DNA from: an uncultured Bacteroidales bacterium
GTDB lineage: Bacteria > Bacteroidota > Bacteroidia > Bacteroidales > F082
Assembly (NCBI GenBank): GCA_905233685.1
Contig: CAJOEZ010000001.1
Span: forward strand, 62,001-126,000
Direction: 5' to 3'
Length of the DNA: 64,000 nt
Positions 60,231 through 64,000 of this stretch are shown here, in pieces. The position numbers were made by a program, and so were the translations under genes. The stretch's first letter is position 1, and every line of letters starts with the position of its first letter. The notes beneath the pieces were generated by a model that was not told the DNA's origin, searched no databases, and worked only from the letters and a program-made list of their open reading frames with translations.

Positions 60231-61556
60231 ATGGCTACTCGCGAACGCATAAAAAAAGGCTTTTCAAAACTTCTCAAAGAAGAGAAGTTAAAACTGATTG
60301 CCAACTACTTCGAGAACCCAGGCGAGGTCGTCAGCCTGCTGAAAAGTTACTGGCACTCCGACTCGAAGCAGCAGCAACTTTTTGACGAGTTCAGCGAGAA
60401 CACCATCACTAATTTCTTCATCCCTTACGGCATTTCGCCTAACGTGACCATCAATGGCAAGGACTACATCGTGCCGATGGTCATCGAAGAGAGTTCAGTC
60501 GTGGCTGCTGCTTCGGCGGCGGCCAAATTCTGGGGCGAGCGCGGCGGTTTCCATGCCGAAGTCATTGATGTGCGCAAGGTCGGACAAGTGCATTTCGGCT
60601 GGAGCGGCGACAAGGAAAAACTTTTTGAACTATTCCCCGAAATCGAGAAACGACTGTTGGCCGACACGGATGCCATGACTGAGAAAATGCGCAAACGCGG
60701 CGGCGGCATCCTCGGAATGCAACTCATCGACTACAGCGCACAAATCCCTGACTATTACCAGATTCGCGTGGAGTTCAACACGGGCGATGCGATGGGAGCC
60801 AACTTCATCAATTCTGCTTTGGAGCAGTTTGGACATAGCCTGCAAGACTTCTTCGCCGAGCAGAAAGACCTGCCCGAAGACCTCCGCAAGGTGGAAATCA
60901 TCATGACTATTTTGTCGAACAACACGCCCGATTGCCGCGTGAAGGTTTGGGTGGAATGTCCTGTCAGTCAGCTGGATGGCATCGACGAGCACCTTTCGGG
61001 TGCCGAATACGCCAAGAAATTCAAGAAGGCTGTCGACATTGCCCACATTGACACCGACCGCGCCACAACGCATAACAAAGGCATCTATAACGGTATTGAT
61101 GCGGTTGTCCTTGCCACGGGCAACGACTTCCGCGCCGTGGAGGCCGCAGGACACACTTTCGCCTCACGCAATGGACATTACGAAAGCCTTTCCTCAGCCA
61201 CAATTGACAACGGCATCTTCCACTTCGAGCTGGAGGTGCCAATGGCTTTGGGCACCGTCGGCGGACTCACGAGTTTGCACCCGCTCGCCAAGAAAACCCT
61301 TGAACTTTTGGGCAATCCCACCGCCCCCGAACTGATGATGATTGCGGCCACAATGGGCTTAGCCAACAATTTCTCTGCCGTGCGCTCCCTGACCACCAAA
61401 GGCATTCAGGCCGGGCACATGAAGATGCATTTGAACAATATCCTTAACCAGTTGAATGCCAGTGACGAAGACAAGAAAAAGGCGCGGGAGTATTTCAAGG
61501 ACAAGACCGTGTCGTATGCGGCGGTGGAACAATTCTTAGACTCCTTGAAAAAATGA
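60231..61556 (+). CDS. Hydroxymethylglutaryl-CoA reductase
   Basis: 441-residue reductase that makes mevalonate from HMG-CoA. Motifs: EESSVVAAASAAAKFW (substrate loop), GDAMGANFIN (nucleotide-binding DAMG), the catalytic Lys of HNKGIYNGIDAV, GTVGGLTSLHP, and the catalytic His of IQAGHMKMH. It is the class II (bacterial) type, annotated in other genomes as 'degradative' although the context here is biosynthetic. NAD versus NADP preference cannot be read. Its stop overlaps the next gene by 4 bp (ATGA). Confidence 0.94.
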   Translation: MATRERIKKGFSKLLKEEKLKLIANYFENPGEVVSLLKSYWHSDSKQQQLFDEFSENTITNFFIPYGISPNVTINGKDYIVPMVIEESSVVAAASAAAKFWGERGGFHAEVIDVRKVGQVHFGWSGDKEKLFELFPEIEKRLLADTDAMTEKMRKRGGGILGMQLIDYSAQIPDYYQIRVEFNTGDAMGANFINSALEQFGHSLQDFFAEQKDLPEDLRKVEIIMTILSNNTPDCRVKVWVECPVSQLDGIDEHLSGAEYAKKFKKAVDIAHIDTDRATTHNKGIYNGIDAVVLATGNDFRAVEAAGHTFASRNGHYESLSSATIDNGIFHFELEVPMALGTVGGLTSLHPLAKKTLELLGNPTAPELMMIAATMGLANNFSAVRSLTTKGIQAGHMKMHLNNILNQLNASDEDKKKAREYFKDKTVSYAAVEQFLDSLKK

Positions 61557-62536
61557 GCCGATATTCTTCCCACGGAAAATTTCTTTTGACGGGTGAATAC
61601 CTCGTATTGAAAGGTGCTTTGGCCTTGGCTTTGCCGCTGAAATTGGGACAAAGCCTTGAAATAAAGCAACTTGAAACCAACAACAATCAACTCTATTGGG
61701 AAGCATGGCGACCTGAAGGGAAATGGTTTTCCGTGACCTTGAACCGCGAAAACTTAGTAAATTTCTCCACCGATGACCCTGACAAGGCCAATCGGCTGAG
61801 CCAAATCCTTTTGGCCATTAAGCAGCTGAATCCCAAGGCTTTTGAAGGGAATGACTTAGATTTTTCCACACGCCTCGACTTTGACCCGAACTGGGGCTTA
61901 GGCAGCAGTTCCACGCTGATTGCCAACCTCGCGCGATGGGCAAACGTGAATCCTTACAAGCTGTTGAAACTGACCTTTGGAGGCTCGGGCTACGACATCG
62001 CCTGCGCCACTGCGGAGCAACCGATTTATTATCAACTTGTTAATAATAGGTCGGCCCTTCGACAAGCTCAGGGACCTCAGCCAATGAAGGTCGTTGAGCC
62101 TGTCGAAACGCCGACACCTATGGTTGAACCTGCTGATTTCGACCCATCCTTCACCGAGCACCTGTTTTTCGTCTATCAAGGGCAAAAGCAAAGTTCGTCC
62201 AAGGAAATCAAGGCATTTTTGGAAAAGGCGAATCCCGCTGATTTACAAAAAGATATAGAAGCCGTTTCTGACATCAGCCGTTCCATACCGAAGTGCCAAA
62301 ACTTGGACGAATTTGGTCTGCTCATGCAATGCCACGAGCGCATCATCGCCCGCTGCATCGGGCAAGAACCCGTGCAAAAGCGTTTCCCCGACTTTGAAGG
62401 TGTGCTGAAATCCTTGGGCGCTTGGGGCGGCGATTTCATTTTGGCCGCTACGGAATGGAATGAAAATCAAGCGAAAGATTATTTCAAGAAAAAGGGATTG
62501 GGAGTGGTTTTCAGTTATCAGGATATGGTGATATAA
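61553..62536 (+). CDS. GYDIA-family GHMP kinase (mevalonate pathway) with in-frame repeat insertion
   Basis: 327-residue GHMP kinase. The fold motifs are SSHGKFLLTGEYLVL, the ATP-binding LGSSSTLIANL (about 114-124), and the diagnostic GSGYDIA (about 145-151). GYDIA kinases sit in Bacteroidota mevalonate clusters and are probably the phosphomevalonate (or mevalonate) kinase; the exact substrate is not proven. Residues about 166-194 ([25 protein letters not shown]) come from two inverted copies of a palindromic repeat, placed in a loop after the GYDIA helix. Confidence 0.88.
   Translation: MSRYSSHGKFLLTGEYLVLKGALALALPLKLGQSLEIKQLETNNNQLYWEAWRPEGKWFSVTLNRENLVNFSTDDPDKANRLSQILLAIKQLNPKAFEGNDLDFSTRLDFDPNWGLGSSSTLIANLARWANVNPYKLLKLTFGGSGYDIACATAEQPIYYQLVNNRSALRQAQGPQPMKVVEPVETPTPMVEPADFDPSFTEHLFFVYQGQKQSSSKEIKAFLEKANPADLQKDIEAVSDISRSIPKCQNLDEFGLLMQCHERIIARCIGQEPVQKRFPDFEGVLKSLGAWGGDFILAATEWNENQAKDYFKKKGLGVVFSYQDMVI
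62049..62120 (+). repeat. Inverted pair of [10 protein letters not shown] elements in the GHMP kinase gene
   Basis: Copy 1 (62049-62078) is AGGTCGGCCCTTCGACAAGC... and copy 2 (62089-62120) is a diverged reverse complement (AGGTCGTTGAGCCTGTCGAA...). The two arms are separated by 10 bp, giving a long stem-loop. Codes in frame for [10 protein letters not shown] and VEPVETPTP. Confidence 0.9.
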
Positions 62537-62547
62537 AAGAGTTTACT

Positions 62548-62555
62548 TATCTTCG
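62548..62555 (+). promoter_or_regulatory. Possible weak internal -7 box TATCTTCG before diphosphomevalonate decarboxylase
   Basis: One mismatch from TAnnTTTG, 20 bp before ATG 62576; the only intergenic gap (39 bp) in the mevalonate cluster. A second start for the last two genes is possible. Confidence 0.35.
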
Positions 62556-62575
62556 CAGCCTGAAACAAGCAAAAT

Positions 62576-63679
62576 ATGGAAAACAAATGGTCAAACGAAG
62601 CCTTCAAAGGCGAAGTGCCAAGCGGCTTTCAGGGCAAGGTGGGTTGGACCAGCCCGTCGAACATTGCCTTGGTGAAATATTGGGGCAAGAAAGGGAAGCA
62701 AATCCCTCAGAATCCGTCGATTAGTTTTACTTTGTCGGAATGTCGCTCCGAGACTCTCGTGACTTTTGAGAAAGCCGACCGATTCAGTTTCAGGTTTTTC
62801 TTTGAAGGTCAGGAAAACCCCGCTTTTGGCGCGAAAATCGAGAAGTTTCTGCTTGATTATCAGGCGTTTTTTCCATTCATCAACCAACTGAATCTGAAAG
62901 TCGAGAGCCGTAATACTTTCCCTCATTCTTCGGGCATTGCTTCTTCGGCTTCTTCGATGAGCGCGTTTGTGATGTGTTTGATGGAGATGGAAAGTTTATT
63001 GGTCGGCCCTTCGGCCCTTCGACAAGCTCAGGGACCTACAGGGACCTTAGATTTATGCAAAGCCTCTTACTTTTCTCGTCTGGCCTCGGGCAGCGCGGCT
63101 CGGTCGGTGTTTCCGAAAATGGCACTTTGGGGCGCAACGCCTTATTATAAAGGCAGTTCCGACGAATATGCCGTTTCGTTGGCCGATGACATCCATCCCA
63201 TTTTCAAGACTTATCATGACAGTATTTTGATTGTCAGCGGCGAGACCAAATCCGTTTCGAGTCGCGCCGGTCACGCCTTGATGGAAGGAAACCCTTACGC
63301 CCCAGCGCGTTATGCACAGGCAAACGAGAATATCAAGAACTTGCTTGCGGCTTTGAAGTGGGGTGATTTGGACACCTTTATTAATATCACCGAGTCAGAA
63401 GCCCTGCAACTCCACGCCCTGATGATGTGCTCCAATCCGTCATTTATCCTGATGAAACCCAACACTTTGCGCATCATCGAGAAAGTCAGGACTTTCCGAA
63501 ACGAAGCCCAAATCCCTCTCTGTTTCACTTTAGATGCCGGACCGAATGTGCATCTGCTTTATCCTGAAAATGAGGCCGAAAAAGTGGAAGGCTTTATTAA
63601 GGGTGAATTGGTAACTTATTGTAATCAAGACCGTTGGATTGCCGACCATGTTGGCGACGGACCGCAAAAACTGCTGTGA
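62576..63679 (+). CDS. mvaD: Diphosphomevalonate decarboxylase with in-frame repeat insertion
   Basis: 367 residues; makes isopentenyl diphosphate from 5-diphosphomevalonate. Motifs: GWTSPSNIALVKYWGKKGKQIPQNPSISF near the N terminus, FPHSSGIASSASSMSAF (about 118), YFSRLASGSAARSVF, and VSSRAGHALM. The loop at residues about 142-157 ([14 protein letters not shown]) is repeat-derived and lies between the two Ser-rich motifs, just outside the catalytic site. The stop codon overlaps the mevalonate kinase ATG by one base (TGATG). Confidence 0.94.
   Translation: MENKWSNEAFKGEVPSGFQGKVGWTSPSNIALVKYWGKKGKQIPQNPSISFTLSECRSETLVTFEKADRFSFRFFFEGQENPAFGAKIEKFLLDYQAFFPFINQLNLKVESRNTFPHSSGIASSASSMSAFVMCLMEMESLLVGPSALRQAQGPTGTLDLCKASYFSRLASGSAARSVFPKMALWGATPYYKGSSDEYAVSLADDIHPIFKTYHDSILIVSGETKSVSSRAGHALMEGNPYAPARYAQANENIKNLLAALKWGDLDTFINITESEALQLHALMMCSNPSFILMKPNTLRIIEKVRTFRNEAQIPLCFTLDAGPNVHLLYPENEAEKVEGFIKGELVTYCNQDRWIADHVGDGPQKLL
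63001..63047 (+). repeat. [10 protein letters not shown] element with internal duplications, in the decarboxylase gene
   Basis: GGCCCTTC occurs twice at the left end and AGGGACCT twice at the right end, so the 30-bp element is bordered by copies of its own termini. Reads in frame as [13 protein letters not shown]. Confidence 0.9.
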
Positions 63680-64000
63680 TGAGAGACCGGTATTATAGCA
63701 AAGTCATCCTTTTCGGCGAGTATTCGATGATTTTCGACAGTACCGCCTTGATGGTGCCACTGAAGCAATTTTCGGCACAATGGCGTTTTGCCTCGCATTC
63801 GGATTTCAGCGACAGTGCGGCTTCCAACGCCAGTTTGAAACGCTTCGCGGATTATCTCTCCACTTTGGAAAGCACAAAGGAAATTATTGACATTCAGCGA
63901 CTTGAACACGATTTGAACCTCGGTTTGTTCCTGTCGTCGGATGTGCCTTCGGGCTATGGTTTGGGCAGTTCGGGAACGCTTGTTGCCGCAGTTTATGATG
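63679..64000 (+). CDS. Mevalonate kinase, 3'-truncated by the window edge
   Basis: 107 codons are visible, beginning MRDRYYSKVILFGEYSMIF (the GHMP 'K-hlfGEh' start) and ending in SSDVPSGYGLGSSGTLVAAVYD, the ATP-binding motif of mevalonate kinases. Start at ATG 63679, overlapping the decarboxylase stop codon by one base. The product phosphorylates mevalonate at O5; with HMG-CoA reductase, the GYDIA kinase and the decarboxylase it would complete the pathway to isopentenyl diphosphate. The rest lies outside the window. Confidence 0.85.
   Translation, partial: MRDRYYSKVILFGEYSMIFDSTALMVPLKQFSAQWRFASHSDFSDSAASNASLKRFADYLSTLESTKEIIDIQRLEHDLNLGLFLSSDVPSGYGLGSSGTLVAAVYD

Overview
The window looks like a chromosomal stretch of a member of the Bacteroidota, most likely an uncultured Bacteroidales-type anaerobe. 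The evidence is: type IX secretion (T9SS) sorting domains, gldD/E/F/G homologues, LytS/LytTR signalling, a MutY-SSB-GldE-GldD gene order, almost no Shine-Dalgarno sites, and more than twenty TAnnTTTG boxes at the -7 position of likely promoters. A four-gene mevalonate cluster at the right edge is less usual for that order and points to a less-sampled lineage. No rRNA, CRISPR array, prophage or insertion sequence was recognised.

Layout. 1-2.5 kb: a DUF6624-like gene and an AAA+ ATPase, then tRNA-Lys. 2.7-9.2 kb (minus strand): a six-gene operon with a TolC-like outer-membrane protein, a MacA-like adaptor, a MacB-like ATPase and permease, and a LytS/LytTR two-component pair. 9.4-16 kb: a PagL-like lipid A deacylase, a membrane protein of unknown role, a flavodoxin-domain lipoprotein, a small lipoprotein, aquaporin Z and a T9SS-exported FG-GAP protein. 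16-17.2 kb: hemW, carrying two repeat insertions. 17.2-22.7 kb: hypB, a large flavin/iron-sulphur oxidoreductase, hypA, a small membrane protein and a DUF5692 membrane protein, with no hydrogenase in the window. 22.7-37 kb: housekeeping genes (tRNA-Ala, L-serine dehydratase, tRNA-Met, HAD hydrolase, ruvB, ridA, a D-2-hydroxyacid dehydrogenase, RNase E/G, a 29-residue basic protein, HU, mutY, ssb, gldE, gldD, udk, an FMN-binding lipoprotein, rsmI). 37-39.6 kb: thymidine kinase, a CvpA-like protein and an M64 peptidase. 39.7-49.3 kb: one giant HagA-like T9SS adhesin gene broken by three frameshifts. 49.6-54.5 kb: an oligopeptide ABC ATPase fusion, an RluB-like pseudouridine synthase with a long Arg/Asp repeat, a methyltransferase and a coiled-coil protein. 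54.6-59.6 kb: gldF, gldG, a DUF4340 protein, rlmH and a GIN-domain lipoprotein. 59.7 kb to the end: a DUF4468 protein, HMG-CoA reductase, a GYDIA GHMP kinase, diphosphomevalonate decarboxylase and the start of mevalonate kinase.

The most interesting structure is not a single gene but several families of small repeats. One 30-bp palindrome-like element is inserted in frame in three unrelated enzymes and encodes [10 protein letters not shown] each time. A second, about 85 bp, is in frame in hemW and also sits between two convergent genes in the opposite orientation. A third family consists of degenerate AACT/AGTT arrays that usually begin at the stop codon of the upstream gene in an operon. The best candidate for an undescribed protein system is the hypB-oxidoreductase-hypA-DUF5692 operon. 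Function names come from remembered family motifs; no database search was possible.
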